Positions 36,748-45,674 of a stretch of 64,000 bases of DNA are shown piece by piece. The notes below the pieces were generated by a model. It made no database searches. It had not been told where the DNA came from and was given only the letters and a program-made list of their open reading frames with translations. The stretch spans positions 1-64,000 of the forward strand of contig CAMBQN010000003.1 in NCBI GenBank assembly GCA_945870025.1, written 5' to 3'. A program made the translations under genes and the position numbers. Source of the DNA: Akkermansia muciniphila. GTDB taxonomy: Bacteria; Verrucomicrobiota; Kiritimatiellia; RFP12; JAAYNR01. Position 1 is the stretch's first letter. The number at the start of each line of letters is the position of its first letter.

Positions 36748-36823
36748 CCTCCAATCCGGAAACTGGCATGCTCGACCCTTCGAGATTTTGTTGCGTTCTT
36801 TTGGATATAATCAGGAGGCCCAC

Positions 36824-38011
36824 ATGAATCACGACGAACCTGTTCAGAATGATGATGCGCGTCCGACCATTCTCGTGATTGACGACGAGCTCGGACCGCG
36901 CGAGAGCCTGCGCTTCCTGCTCAAGGACGCTTACCACGTGTGGTGCGCGGATTCGGTCGAACGCGGTCTGGCTCTCTTGCGCCAACACACGCCGGATACC
37001 GTGATCATGGACATCCGCATGCCCGGCTGCAACGGAATCGAAGGGCTCCGCGAAATCCGCAAGCTGGATTCCGATCTAGCCGTGATCCTGCTCACCGGCT
37101 TCGCAGCCCTCGGCACGGCGCAGGAAGCAATCCGCCACGAGGCGAACGACTACATGGAGAAACCCTTTGACGCGGCGGAAATGCGCCGTGCGGTTCAGCG
37201 CCATGTCGAACAGACCCGGCTGCGCCGCAAACGCGACAAGCTTCTGAGTGATGCGGACGCATTGGAGCGGCGCATCCGCGAACTCGAGGGCAAGGGCTGG
37301 CTGGCCGAATTGGGGCAGGTCTCCGCTGAGTTTGTCCATGACCTGCGTAACACCCTCACCGTGGCCAGCGGGTCCTCAAGCCTGCTGCGGATGGAGTTCG
37401 AAGGTTTGCCGCAACAGCAGGCCGACGCGCAGCCGGAGACCGGCCACTATCTGGACAAGCTGGAGAATTCGATGAAGCAGTGCGTCGACATGCTCGACTC
37501 GTGGCAGCGCCTGATCCGCCAGACCCCCCAGCAGCAGACACCGTTTCCTTTTCACGAGTTCGTCGGCGCCTGTGTCGAAAACGCCCGACCCGCCGCAGAC
37601 GCCGCCCATGCCAAGATTGCGTGCGAGACTTCGGGATGCGACACCCCCATCATCGGCGACCGCGTGCAACTTGCGCGCGTGCTGGCCAATCTCATCTTTA
37701 ATGCGATCCACGCCCTGCCGCCCGACCACGGGCTGATCCGCGTCCGCTCGGAAATCCTCGACACCTCCGTCCGCGTCAGCGTGGCGGACAACGGATGCGG
37801 TATTTCCGAGCAGAACCTGCAGCACATCTTCACGGCGAACTTCACCACCCGCCACGCCCTGGGCGGCATGGGGCTGGGCTTGTTCATCGCACAAAAGGTC
37901 GCCCAAGCGCACAACGGCACGCTAACCGTCGAAAGCGCCGTCAACCGGGGGACGACGTTCACCCTGGTTCTCCCGCGTGCCGCGCAGGTCAAGGACGACG
38001 GCGCGGCCTGA
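36824..38011 (+). CDS. Receiver domain - histidine kinase fusion
   Basis: A 395-aa soluble protein whose receiver domain comes first (residues 12-130; IDDELGPRE, VIMDIRMPG, EKPFD), then a coiled linker, then a kinase core with H-box-like FVHDLRNTLTVAS near residue 187 and ATPase motifs NLIFNAIHAL, VADNGCGI and LGGMGLGLFIAQKV. It has no sensory or membrane domain, so it probably relays signals from another kinase. AGGAGG precedes the ATG at 36824. It is likely co-transcribed with the FadL gene. Its 3' end overlaps the convergent methyltransferase gene by 23 bases. Confidence 0.9.
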   Translation: MNHDEPVQNDDARPTILVIDDELGPRESLRFLLKDAYHVWCADSVERGLALLRQHTPDTVIMDIRMPGCNGIEGLREIRKLDSDLAVILLTGFAALGTAQEAIRHEANDYMEKPFDAAEMRRAVQRHVEQTRLRRKRDKLLSDADALERRIRELEGKGWLAELGQVSAEFVHDLRNTLTVASGSSSLLRMEFEGLPQQQADAQPETGHYLDKLENSMKQCVDMLDSWQRLIRQTPQQQTPFPFHEFVGACVENARPAADAAHAKIACETSGCDTPIIGDRVQLARVLANLIFNAIHALPPDHGLIRVRSEILDTSVRVSVADNGCGISEQNLQHIFTANFTTRHALGGMGLGLFIAQKVAQAHNGTLTVESAVNRGTTFTLVLPRAAQVKDDGAA

Positions 38012-38720
38012 AGGGCAACGGAAAAAGTGCCCAGACGTCGTCCGCATACCGCCGGTAGTCCGCGCCGAACAATTCGCGCAGGAAGCGTTCCTCGTAATAC
38101 CCACGCGCCACCTCCAGCGGGATGAAAACCAGCACGCCGAAGAGCAGGGCGCCCCAGGCGCCCAGAAACAGTGGTATCCCGACGATCTCCAGACAGGCTC
38201 CGAAATAGAGCGGATGCCGCATGAGCCGGTAGGGGCCCTCGCGCACCAGATGCCGTTCGCCTTCGGTATCCGAGACATCTACATGCCACTGGTGCCGCAA
38301 CATGTGGAACGCCCAATACCGCCATGTAACCCCCGCCACGTAAATCGCCAGGCCGGTCGCGAAGAGACCGGGAGGCGGCGCATGCTGACGCAGCAGAAAC
38401 TCGGCAACCGCTCCGCCCAGCGTCAGCGGGTACGCATAGCCCACGGCAATCGCCGTCCAGTCCCGCCCCGCTCCGTCCCGGACTCGCCCAAGCCCCTGCC
38501 GCACGTACATGGCCCAGACGCGCTCCGCACACACCGCGATGAAAAGGAGCACGCCCACCGCTTTGCCCGAAAACCCCGGTGTGACCGGAAACAGCGCCAC
38601 CGGCAACAGCACCACCAGAGCGACCAGAACCGTCACACCGTGAAACAGGAGCACACAATGTCGGGGCGCCCGGACCGCATCCACAGTAGCCGCCACAGGA
38701 CTTGTTTCGGTGTGTTTCAT
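37989..38720 (-). CDS. Isoprenylcysteine carboxyl methyltransferase-like membrane protein
   Basis: A 243-aa protein with about five to six hydrophobic helices and the ICMT/PEMT C-terminal signature: HLVREGPYRLMRHPLYFG then EERFLRELFGADYRRYADDVWAL. Bacterial members are poorly characterised SAM-dependent methyltransferases of small or lipid-like substrates. The ATG at 38720 is used; the ORF track starts at a GTG at 38744. No operon partner is evident. Confidence 0.8.
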   Translation of the reverse strand: MKHTETSPVAATVDAVRAPRHCVLLFHGVTVLVALVVLLPVALFPVTPGFSGKAVGVLLFIAVCAERVWAMYVRQGLGRVRDGAGRDWTAIAVGYAYPLTLGGAVAEFLLRQHAPPPGLFATGLAIYVAGVTWRYWAFHMLRHQWHVDVSDTEGERHLVREGPYRLMRHPLYFGACLEIVGIPLFLGAWGALLFGVLVFIPLEVARGYYEERFLRELFGADYRRYADDVWALFPLPFRPRRRP

Positions 38721-39025
38721 CCACTTCTCTTTCGTGCGTGTCACCCAGTCGCCGTTGCATTCGCGCAGACCGTTCCGGCAGACGCCGTCGGACTGCCGGA
38801 CATTCCCCTGTGTTCAAATGCAACTGTGTTCAGATCATCGCTCATTCTGCCGTCGCTGTCAAACGATCTTGACGCAGGCTGCATCGCAGGCATCCGTATC
38901 TGTCGGGCATCCGTATCTGTCGAGGCATCCGTATCTTGACGGCTTCAATCCCTTCTGATAAGTTTCATCTCACACGATCTATTTCGGAGTCACTCATGGA
39001 CGCGCGTTCGGGAGAATAAAGTCCG
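38721..39025. repeat. Intergenic region with three tandem 17-19-bp repeats
   Basis: The unit GGCATCCGTATCTGTCG occurs at 38889-38905 and 38906-38922, with a third diverged copy from 38924 (GGCATCCGTATCTTGACGG). They lie about 85-140 bases upstream of the radical SAM gene and could be regulator sites. Nothing else is visible. Confidence 0.55.
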
Positions 39026-40441
39026 ATGAAATCATACAGACTGCAGTTGATCAAGCCCGCCCAATTGGTGAACGGCAAACCCCTCAAACTTGAAAAAGCC
39101 CTCACCCCGACGCGCGCCCTCCCCTACCTGGCCGCCTTGACGCCCGGAAACTTCGACATCCTCATCACGGATGATAGCCTCGATGAGATCGACTACGATG
39201 CTAAGGTGGATCTCGTCGGCATCACGACGCTCATTTCGCAGGTGCCGCGGGCGATCCAGATCGCCGATCAATTCCGTTCACGCGGGGTGAAGGTGATCAT
39301 GGGCGGCGTCGGCGCGAGCGCCGTGCCAGACCTCGTGCTGCCGCATGTGGACTGCCTCGTCATCGGCGAAGCCGAGAACGTCTGGGATGGCGTCCTGGCC
39401 GATTTCGCCGCAGGACGCCTGCAGCACCGCTATCAGGCAGCCGCGTTCTGCTCCATGGATAACCTCCCTGTGTCGCGCTTCGATCTGCTGAAGACCTCGG
39501 CGTTTGTCCGCCCCGGTCGCGCCATTTCAAAAAGCGCCCTGCCGCGCATCCCCATCGAGACGTCGCGCGGATGTCCGCATGGGTGCGCCTTTTGTTCCGT
39601 CACCCAATATTTCGGCCGCACGATGCGCTTCCGGCCGATCGAACACGTCATCGCCGAAATGCGCCACTATCCCGGTGCCTATTTCTTTCTTGTCGACGAC
39701 AACGTCGCCGCCGACCGGCCGCGCGCCAAGGAGCTGTTCCGGGCCATGATTCCGCTGAAAAACCGCTGGATCGGCCAGTTCAGCTCGCTCGCCGCAGCAG
39801 ACCCCGAGCTGCTCGATCTCGCCCGGCAATCGGGGTGCATCAACGCATTCGTAGGGGTGGAGAGCTTTCACGCCGACAGCCTCAACTCGGTGGGCAAACG
39901 GCACAACGTCGGCAAGGATTTCGGCAAGATGCTGGCCGCCTTCCGTTCGGCCGGGATCGACCTGAACGTCAGCCTGATCGTGGGCTTCGACACCGACACG
40001 CCCCAGACCATCCGCGAAACCACGGACATCGCCATCGCGTTGAAGGTGCACCTGATGACCCTGTTTATTCTGACCCCGATCCCGGGCACCCAGCTTCACG
40101 CGCAGCTCGATCAGGAGGGGCGCATCCTGCACCGGGACTACTCCCTCTACGACGGCACGCACGCCGTCTTCAGACCGCGGAACATGGATGCCGCTGAACT
40201 GGAAACCCTCTACTGGGAGTCGTTCGCCCGCTTTTATTCGATTGGCAATATCGCCCGGCGCTTTTCGAACGTGGTGCGCTGGCCCCTGAATCATCCGGTG
40301 ACACCGGTCATCTACACCGGCATGGGCAACCGGTTTTACCGGAAGACGATTCAACAGCGCATGCATCCCCTGTGCGGCGGCAGCGTGGTCCGTGCGCCGC
40401 TCGCACACAAAGCCAATCCGCAGGCCGGAATTCCCCGTTAA
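39026..40441 (+). CDS. B12-binding radical SAM protein (DUF4070-type C-terminus)
   Basis: A 471-aa enzyme combining a cobalamin-binding Rossmann domain (residues 1-150; VDLVGITTLISQ, VIMGGVGASAVPD) with a radical SAM domain whose Cx3Cx2C cluster motif is SRGCPHGCAFCSVTQYFG near residue 187. FLVDDNVAADR, FVGVESFHADSLNSVGK and SLIVGFDTDTPQTI are typical of the class. Members methylate or rearrange unreactive carbons, for example in hopanoid or lipid modification. The substrate is unknown. A CGGGAG lies upstream of the ATG. It stands alone and is convergent with the glycosidase gene. Confidence 0.9.
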   Translation: MKSYRLQLIKPAQLVNGKPLKLEKALTPTRALPYLAALTPGNFDILITDDSLDEIDYDAKVDLVGITTLISQVPRAIQIADQFRSRGVKVIMGGVGASAVPDLVLPHVDCLVIGEAENVWDGVLADFAAGRLQHRYQAAAFCSMDNLPVSRFDLLKTSAFVRPGRAISKSALPRIPIETSRGCPHGCAFCSVTQYFGRTMRFRPIEHVIAEMRHYPGAYFFLVDDNVAADRPRAKELFRAMIPLKNRWIGQFSSLAAADPELLDLARQSGCINAFVGVESFHADSLNSVGKRHNVGKDFGKMLAAFRSAGIDLNVSLIVGFDTDTPQTIRETTDIAIALKVHLMTLFILTPIPGTQLHAQLDQEGRILHRDYSLYDGTHAVFRPRNMDAAELETLYWESFARFYSIGNIARRFSNVVRWPLNHPVTPVIYTGMGNRFYRKTIQQRMHPLCGGSVVRAPLAHKANPQAGIPR

Positions 40442-40490
40442 TTTCCCCGCCGGGCGAAGCGCGTGAAAAAACTCCGTTTTGCGCGCGACG

Positions 40491-40521
40491 GATTCAGGGT
40501 TCAGCGTTCCGGGTTCAGCGG
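40491..40521. repeat. Short 7-bp-period array between convergent genes
   Basis: GGTTCAG, CGTTCCG, GGTTCAG follow each other with period seven in the gap between the radical SAM and glycosidase genes. The rest of this 124-base gap holds no gene. Confidence 0.5.
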
Positions 40522-40565
40522 GCTCATTATTCTGGGGCACGAACAATTAGGCCATGTGCCCGCTT

Positions 40566-42905
40566 TTACGGCCCGAGTCGCAGCGGCGGAAGGATGCGGC
40601 CGAGGAGTTCGTCGTCGACGGCGAAACAGGCAAACCCCTTGAGGGGGCGGGCGCGCACGGCCAGAATCTGTTCGGCAGTGGCGAAAGCGTCGAGTTGGCT
40701 TTCGTCGGCCCCGGTGCCGATGCCGGCGATCAGGTGCGTGGCGGGATCGGGGGTTTCGCGGATGCAGGCGTCGAGCATTTCGGCGAATGCGGCCGCGCTT
40801 TCGGTGTAGGCCATGGGGCAGACGGTGTCGAGGGTGTTGTCGCGCAGCCAGCCCGGCCAGTCCTGGCCGCGCATCCGGGCGGCGGCGGGCGATGGGAAGA
40901 CCGCTGCCGAGAGGATGATGGCGGGATTGATCGCGCGGACGGTTTCGGCTGCGGCTCGGACGAAACGGGTTATTTCCTGTTGGCGGAACGTCTGGAAGGC
41001 GTCGGCCAGCGAGCCGCCGGCCAGTACGTCGTTTGGCCAGTTCGTGACGCGCGCGCCGGTCTGTTTCTCAAAGGCCTTCCGGGTTGCGGGCGCGAAGCAC
41101 CCCTGCATCTCGGGATAACGGACGTAGTCGAGGTGGATGCCCGCGATCCCCTGCCGGGCGAGTTCGGCGAGACCCGTGAGGAGCAGCGCGTGGTTCTCGG
41201 GGAGCGAGGGGCAGAGCCAAGGCAGTTCGCGGCCCTGCGCATCGCGCATGAGCCGGCCTGCGGCGGAGAGATCGGCCCGGCGGGACTCGTCGATGCCGTC
41301 GAGCGCCCAGCAGGTGACCCAGGCGTGCAGGGCGATGCCGTGCCGCCTGGCAGCGGCCGAGAGAGACGCCACGGCGTCGGCTCCCGCCGTTCGTCCGGAT
41401 GACGACACTGGCGCGGCGACGTTCGGGTTGATCTGTGTCTGACCGGCGCGCTGCATGTGCGAATAGACCGTGTTGACGCCCCGCTGGGATAATTCCGTGA
41501 ACAGCCCGTCCCATCCCCGAGGATGGCGGCCGGAGCCGTTTTCCCACACGCCATGGACCTCGACGGCGCGGGGTGCCGGTCCGGACATAAGCGCGGCGGT
41601 GGCGCGCGCATCGCGGATCTCGGCTGCCAACTGAGCGACGCGGGCGGGTTGACGGGCGGCCCGCGCCGCCTGCATCCGAACGAGGGTTTGCGCCTGCTGG
41701 TCGGCGTCGGGATGGGGGGCGGTCTGGGCGGTGTGGATGGTCTCGGCGCTGCAGACATCGCCCAGAGCGGGGAGGAGTTCCATCACGAGTGCGCCGAGAA
41801 AGGCCGACGCGGCGGCGGAAGCGAGCGGCGGGGTATGAGCGAACCAAGCGCCCCGCTCGGAGAGCACGCAGGCGGGGAGGTCGGTGACACGTCCGGCGGC
41901 ATCGGTCCAAGTGGCGATGGTGCGGGCGGTGTGGAGATTGCCGGGAATGGGGTAGGGCGGCAGGATGCTGGTGGTCACATGCGGGACGCGCGCGGGGAGC
42001 GGCAGGCCGGCTGCGGGTGCAGGCGCCCAGGCGGTCCATTGACGGCCGCCATCGGCTCCGCGCCAGGGGTCGATGCGGATTCCAAGCGTACGGGCCAGAT
42101 CGGACGCCGCATTGTAAAACACGATCACTTTGCCGCCAGATGTGATAAACCGGTTGAGGGAGCGGATCTGACGCTCTTGCAGGGAGGGACTCCACGGCAG
42201 CAAGACGAGTTTGAACGGCACCAGCGCGTCGTCAAAACGGTCATTGATGATGGTATGCGGGATGCCGGCGCGGGTGAGCGCCGCCGTCGTGCGAGCGGTG
42301 AGGAGGCGGGCAAAGCCGCTCTCGCCCGGGGCGGTTGCGTCGCTCGCCTGTATGATGGCGACGACATCGCGCCGTGTCGAGACGGCGTGGAGGGTGAGCA
42401 ACACGGGGCGCGCCGCCTGTTTCCAGAGCGAAAGTCTGAGCGTCTGGGCCCGATTCCACGCGCCCGGGGAGGACTCGGCGCAGAACGCCTCACGCGGGAA
42501 AGCCAGCGTGAGGCGGTTGGTCGATGAAGGAGGGGATCCCTCGGCGGAAAACCACCCGGCGCCGCTCTTGAGGTGCATCGAGACGGCGCGAAGGGCGCCT
42601 GGGTCGGCGCAGGTCAGATCGACGAGGAGCGTGGTGGGTTCACCGCGGATGCGTGGCAGCGGGATATCCCAATAGATGCGGTCGACACCGGTTTGGAACG
42701 GCGCGGCGAAGAGGATGCCGGTCGGGGTCATGACGGGGGCGGGGGCTTCGGGGGTGTTTCCCGATATGACGGGAAGGGCGGGATAAGGGGGCAGGAGGGG
42801 GATGACGACGGGTAGGTCGGCGGCTGGGGCGGGGCCAGCGGATAGTAGGATCGCGACCGCCAGAGCGGCGAGGCGTGTGAACCTAGAAAGAGCAGATAAT
42901 CGCAA
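40566..42905 (-). CDS. Secreted family-10-like glycosylhydrolase (GHL10 type)
   Basis: Predicted secreted glycoside hydrolase of about 780 aa. The C-terminal half (from about residue 420) has the GHL10-type TIM barrel: VEVHGVWENG, GVNTVYSHMQRAGQT, HAWVTCWALDG, GIAGIHLDYVRYPEM (likely catalytic Asp), AIILSAAVFPSP and VCPMAYTESA. The N-terminal half resembles glutamine-amidotransferase-like and beta-sandwich regions. The ORF reaches 43085 by GTG, but its first about 60 residues translate a heptamer repeat array, and a signal peptide (RLAALAVAILLSAGPAPAA) begins near a TTG at 42905. The true start is therefore uncertain. It is downstream of the ATPase/receiver genes and may process the polysaccharide made by the neighbouring locus. 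Confidence 0.75.
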   Translation of the reverse strand: MRLSALSRFTRLAALAVAILLSAGPAPAADLPVVIPLLPPYPALPVISGNTPEAPAPVMTPTGILFAAPFQTGVDRIYWDIPLPRIRGEPTTLLVDLTCADPGALRAVSMHLKSGAGWFSAEGSPPSSTNRLTLAFPREAFCAESSPGAWNRAQTLRLSLWKQAARPVLLTLHAVSTRRDVVAIIQASDATAPGESGFARLLTARTTAALTRAGIPHTIINDRFDDALVPFKLVLLPWSPSLQERQIRSLNRFITSGGKVIVFYNAASDLARTLGIRIDPWRGADGGRQWTAWAPAPAAGLPLPARVPHVTTSILPPYPIPGNLHTARTIATWTDAAGRVTDLPACVLSERGAWFAHTPPLASAAASAFLGALVMELLPALGDVCSAETIHTAQTAPHPDADQQAQTLVRMQAARAARQPARVAQLAAEIRDARATAALMSGPAPRAVEVHGVWENGSGRHPRGWDGLFTELSQRGVNTVYSHMQRAGQTQINPNVAAPVSSSGRTAGADAVASLSAAARRHGIALHAWVTCWALDGIDESRRADLSAAGRLMRDAQGRELPWLCPSLPENHALLLTGLAELARQGIAGIHLDYVRYPEMQGCFAPATRKAFEKQTGARVTNWPNDVLAGGSLADAFQTFRQQEITRFVRAAAETVRAINPAIILSAAVFPSPAAARMRGQDWPGWLRDNTLDTVCPMAYTESAAAFAEMLDACIRETPDPATHLIAGIGTGADESQLDAFATAEQILAVRARPLKGFACFAVDDELLGRILPPLRLGP

Positions 42906-42954
42906 AGCACGCAGAGGCGCCTGCAAAACCTCCTTCGTCGGTTCTGCCAGCGCA

Positions 42955-43068
42955 GGTTTCAGAAGCCAGTATTCAGTATTCAGAATGGGAACCCTCTCAC
43001 TGGCAACGCGTACTATTATTCTGACTCCTGACTTCTGACTGCTGACTGCTGGCTTCTGACTTCTCTCT
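42955..43068. repeat. Two 7-bp-period arrays upstream of the GHL10 gene
   Basis: The first (42955-42985) contains GGTTTCA, GAAGCCA, GTATTCA, GTATTCA. The second (43020-43068) reads CTGACTT/CTGACTG-type heptamers about six times. They lie between the small TM gene and the likely signal peptide of the glycosidase. The ORF-track N-terminus of the glycosidase is a translation of this DNA. Confidence 0.6.
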
Positions 43069-43075
43069 TCCGATC

Positions 43076-43396
43076 CTATTCCCACACATAAGCGGCGGCG
43101 TCTTTGGGCGTCGGGATTTCGCCTTCCTTGCGCGGCGTGAACTGACGGAACGCGGGGACATACGGCGCTTCCTCCAGTTTAGGAGTCGGATTGGGGGCGG
43201 GCGGCGACAACGGCACGAACGGGTCATTGATGCGGATCGGCCGGTTGTCGTCTATCTCCACGCTGTCCGGGTTCAACAAGGTGGTTGGCGGGCGGCGCCG
43301 GTGGAAGATGCTTTTATAAAAAGCGGCTAGAAGAAAAAACATCCCCAGCACACCGGCGATAATGCTGACGTCTGAGAAGGGAATGGCTCCGATCAT
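43076..43396 (-). CDS. Small single-TM protein of the EPS-associated ATPase operon
   Basis: A 106-aa protein of unknown family. One hydrophobic helix (IIAGVLGMFFLLAAFY, residues 12-27) is followed by a basic stretch (HRRRP) and a Pro-rich cytoplasmic tail ending AAAYVWE. It overlaps the ExeA-like ATPase gene by ATGA, so it is likely a partner, perhaps anchoring the ATPase at the membrane. Function is inferred only from coupling. Confidence 0.7.
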   Translation of the reverse strand: MIGAIPFSDVSIIAGVLGMFFLLAAFYKSIFHRRRPPTTLLNPDSVEIDDNRPIRINDPFVPLSPPAPNPTPKLEEAPYVPAFRQFTPRKEGEIPTPKDAAAYVWE

Positions 43397-44259
43397 GGAG
43401 TTGCCTCCGGTGTGTCGGTTGTCTGTTGGGCGAATGCGGCCAGACCGGTGTCGTGCGAGGCCTGTTCGGCGATCTCGGGGTTGATTTGCGACGCTTGGGC
43501 GGCAAAGCCGAGCATCAAGGCGGTATCGCAGATGTTGTTGATGCTGCGGGGGATTCCCATGGAATAGCGGTAGATCGTGTCAAGCGCTTCGCGCGAGAAC
43601 GACCAGATATCGCCGCCGACGGCGCGCATGTGGTGTTGCACATACTCGGTGGTTTGTTCGGGTGAAAGCGGCGTGAGTTTCCAGTCGAGCTGGATGCGGC
43701 GGCGGAGGGATTCAAAGCCCTTGATGGATTCACGCAGTGCTTCGGTGCCGGCCAGAATGGTGGTAAAGAGGGGCGTTTCGGTACGGTTCCCCGTGGCGGG
43801 GATGCGGAGGTTGCTCAGGTAGTGAGCGAGATAAAACCCGTCGCCCGATGCCAGGAAATGGGCTTCATCGATCATCAGCAGGTGGCGTGAGAGGTTGCGG
43901 CTGTTGTTGGACTGGCAGTATGACTGCAGGAGCATGAGCGCCTCGGGCAGGGTCTGGACCGGATCTGCGATGCTCAGACTGCGGAGGATGTGGCGGGCCA
44001 TCGGCAGGGCGCCGTCCGGAATCGCGTCGATGCGGATCGTGGGAATCTTGATATTCTGGGCGTGTCGGAACAGTTGCTCGAGTGTGAGTGACTTGCCGAT
44101 GCCGTACGGGCCTGTGAGCATGCCGGCCATGTGTCCCTGGTCGACGAGGTAGAGAAGGCGTGCCAACCCCTCCTGATGCTGCTCGGTCAGGAACATCAGG
44201 CGGTCATTAACCACGTTGAGGAACGGCGCTTCGCGCAGATTCCAGTATTGTGTATACAT
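43393..44259 (-). CDS. ExeA/GspA-like AAA ATPase
   Basis: A 288-aa AAA+ ATPase with N-terminal YTQYWNLREAPFLNVVNDRLMF, typical of the ExeA/GspA and XrtA-associated ATPase group. Walker A is GPYGIGKS (about 51-58), Walker B LLMIDEAHFL, and sensor region TTILAGTEALRE. The C-terminal lid contains SMGIPRSINNICDTAL. It lacks the periplasmic peptidoglycan-binding half of ExeA. Relatives are found in exopolysaccharide/exosortase loci. It begins 6 bases after the KaiC-like gene and overlaps the small TM gene, forming a compact module divergent from the polysaccharide synthase genes. Confidence 0.85.
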   Translation of the reverse strand: MYTQYWNLREAPFLNVVNDRLMFLTEQHQEGLARLLYLVDQGHMAGMLTGPYGIGKSLTLEQLFRHAQNIKIPTIRIDAIPDGALPMARHILRSLSIADPVQTLPEALMLLQSYCQSNNSRNLSRHLLMIDEAHFLASGDGFYLAHYLSNLRIPATGNRTETPLFTTILAGTEALRESIKGFESLRRRIQLDWKLTPLSPEQTTEYVQHHMRAVGGDIWSFSREALDTIYRYSMGIPRSINNICDTALMLGFAAQASQINPEIAEQASHDTGLAAFAQQTTDTPEATP

Positions 44260-44265
44260 GGCGGG

Positions 44266-45102
44266 TTACCTTTGATCGGGCATTCGCACGACCGATGAGA
44301 ACGCGATTGGCTTTTTAGGGGAGGCCGGTGCCGCTGGCTTGGCCGGCGGCTGCGTCGAAGCCCGGTTGCCGACCGATGCCGCCGGGCCGGGGGGGGGTAC
44401 CGGGGAAGAGGTCTGGTCCGCCGGGAGGACAAACCCCTTGCCGCTGTGGATTGCGAACGGCATCGGTGTTGACAGGTTCTGAATTTCCCCGAGATACTTG
44501 GAAACGCGCATGACCCGGTCGGCCTGGTTGGTATGGTCGAGGGTGATCGAGACGGGGCAGAGATCGTCGAGTTTGTTTTTCAACAGAAAAGCGGCGTTGG
44601 AGACCGGCTTGGGGAGGGTCAGCAGAACCGTGGCGCCGATCCGGTCGAGGGCATGGACAAACGAGTAGAGGTGTTGGACGAGACGCGAGATCGGTTGGAT
44701 TGCCAGCCAGGGAAGAACGGTGTCGAGAACCACACGCCGGATCGATTGCGACTCGATTGTTTCCTGCAGTTCCTCGAAGGCCTGCGGGGGGAGCAGGATA
44801 TTGTGGCTGGAGGCATTCTCGGTGATCAACGAGGCGTATTCCAGCAGCACAAGCTGTCCGGATGCGACGGCGTCGGCGAAGGGCATGCCGAAGCTCTCCG
44901 AGACAATCAGCGCATCCGCCGCGCGGTAGCCCGACAGCAGCAAGGCCCGGTCACCTTCGACAAGCGCCTGATGGATAAAGTGCAGACCGAGGATGGACTT
45001 GCCGCTTCCGGCTCGTCCGCAACACAAGACTTGCCGGTTGCGGTAAACGCCACCGAACACGTCATCGAACAACGGTATGCCCAACCGGGTTTTATCAATC
45101 AC
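44266..45102 (-). CDS. KaiC/RecA-like ATPase
   Basis: A P-loop ATPase of the RecA/KaiC superfamily, about 278 aa. Near the N-terminus is GIPLFDDVFGGVYRNRQVLCCGRAGSGKSILGLHFIHQAL with Walker A GRAGSGKS; the Walker B-like strand is IRRVVLDTVLPWL. The C-terminal 60 residues are Pro/Ala-rich linker. The start is unclear because a tandem CAAACCTCATG repeat straddles it. GTG at 45102 with TGAGG upstream is favoured, and TTG at 45117 is the ORF-track choice. Located between a receiver gene and an ExeA-like ATPase gene, it may be a switch or targeting ATPase for the polysaccharide machine. Confidence 0.8.
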   Translation of the reverse strand: MIDKTRLGIPLFDDVFGGVYRNRQVLCCGRAGSGKSILGLHFIHQALVEGDRALLLSGYRAADALIVSESFGMPFADAVASGQLVLLEYASLITENASSHNILLPPQAFEELQETIESQSIRRVVLDTVLPWLAIQPISRLVQHLYSFVHALDRIGATVLLTLPKPVSNAAFLLKNKLDDLCPVSITLDHTNQADRVMRVSKYLGEIQNLSTPMPFAIHSGKGFVLPADQTSSPVPPPGPAASVGNRASTQPPAKPAAPASPKKPIAFSSVVRMPDQR

Positions 45103-45120
45103 GCAAACCTCATGCAAACC

Positions 45121-45513
45121 TCATGCAACGCTTCCGAACGTACGGGCTTCAGTTTCACAAAACGCCTTTTTAAGAATGCTGCGGATGAAGGCCAACTCGA
45201 AGGGTTTGGACAGAAAGGTAGTGATGCCGCAGGCGGTCGCGCACTCGCTCCACGCCTGTGAGTGGTTGCCGGAGATCAGCACGACCGGACGGGTGCCGGC
45301 TGTCTGAGCGAGTTGACGGATCCACTCCTCGGCCGACGGGGAATCGGGGAGGAGGATGTCGGCGATGACAAGCTGGCAGTCGGGTCTGGCGAGCTTTTCA
45401 ATGCCTTCGGCGCTCGTTGCCGCAGTCACGGTTTCGTGACCCAGCCGCTGTATGAGCGCCGTCAGATAATCGCGAATGCCGGGTTCATCATCAATAATCA
45501 AAACGGTTCCCAT
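45121..45513 (-). CDS. Single-domain response regulator
   Basis: A 130-aa stand-alone receiver: VLIIDDEPGIRDY at the N-terminus (acidic pocket), phospho-acceptor in LVIADILLPD, Thr/Ser switch in VVLISGNH and Lys in TFLSKPFE. No output domain is present, so it must act by protein contact, plausibly with the KaiC-like ATPase encoded directly after it. It is divergent from the GT2 gene and separated from it by about 160 bases. Confidence 0.85.
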   Translation of the reverse strand: MGTVLIIDDEPGIRDYLTALIQRLGHETVTAATSAEGIEKLARPDCQLVIADILLPDSPSAEEWIRQLAQTAGTRPVVLISGNHSQAWSECATACGITTFLSKPFELAFIRSILKKAFCETEARTFGSVA

Positions 45514-45674
45514 TTGGACACACCCTTCGTTCTCGCCTCATTTACACAATGCCGGAGCCGCGCATGCGGCACCCCGTCCTCCCCGAGCAGTGGCGTCATT
45601 ATGGCAAACTAAGCCCTTGCGGTCAAAGTAAAAAAATGGCATACTTCGGGCTACGGTTTGACGGCGGTCGTACT

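Noticed and set aside
45637-45652. Second sigma-54-like site in front of the GT2 gene (TGGCATACTTCGGGCT)
   Set aside because: GG and GC spacing is right but several consensus positions differ and the leader would be only about 12 bases; too weak to call.
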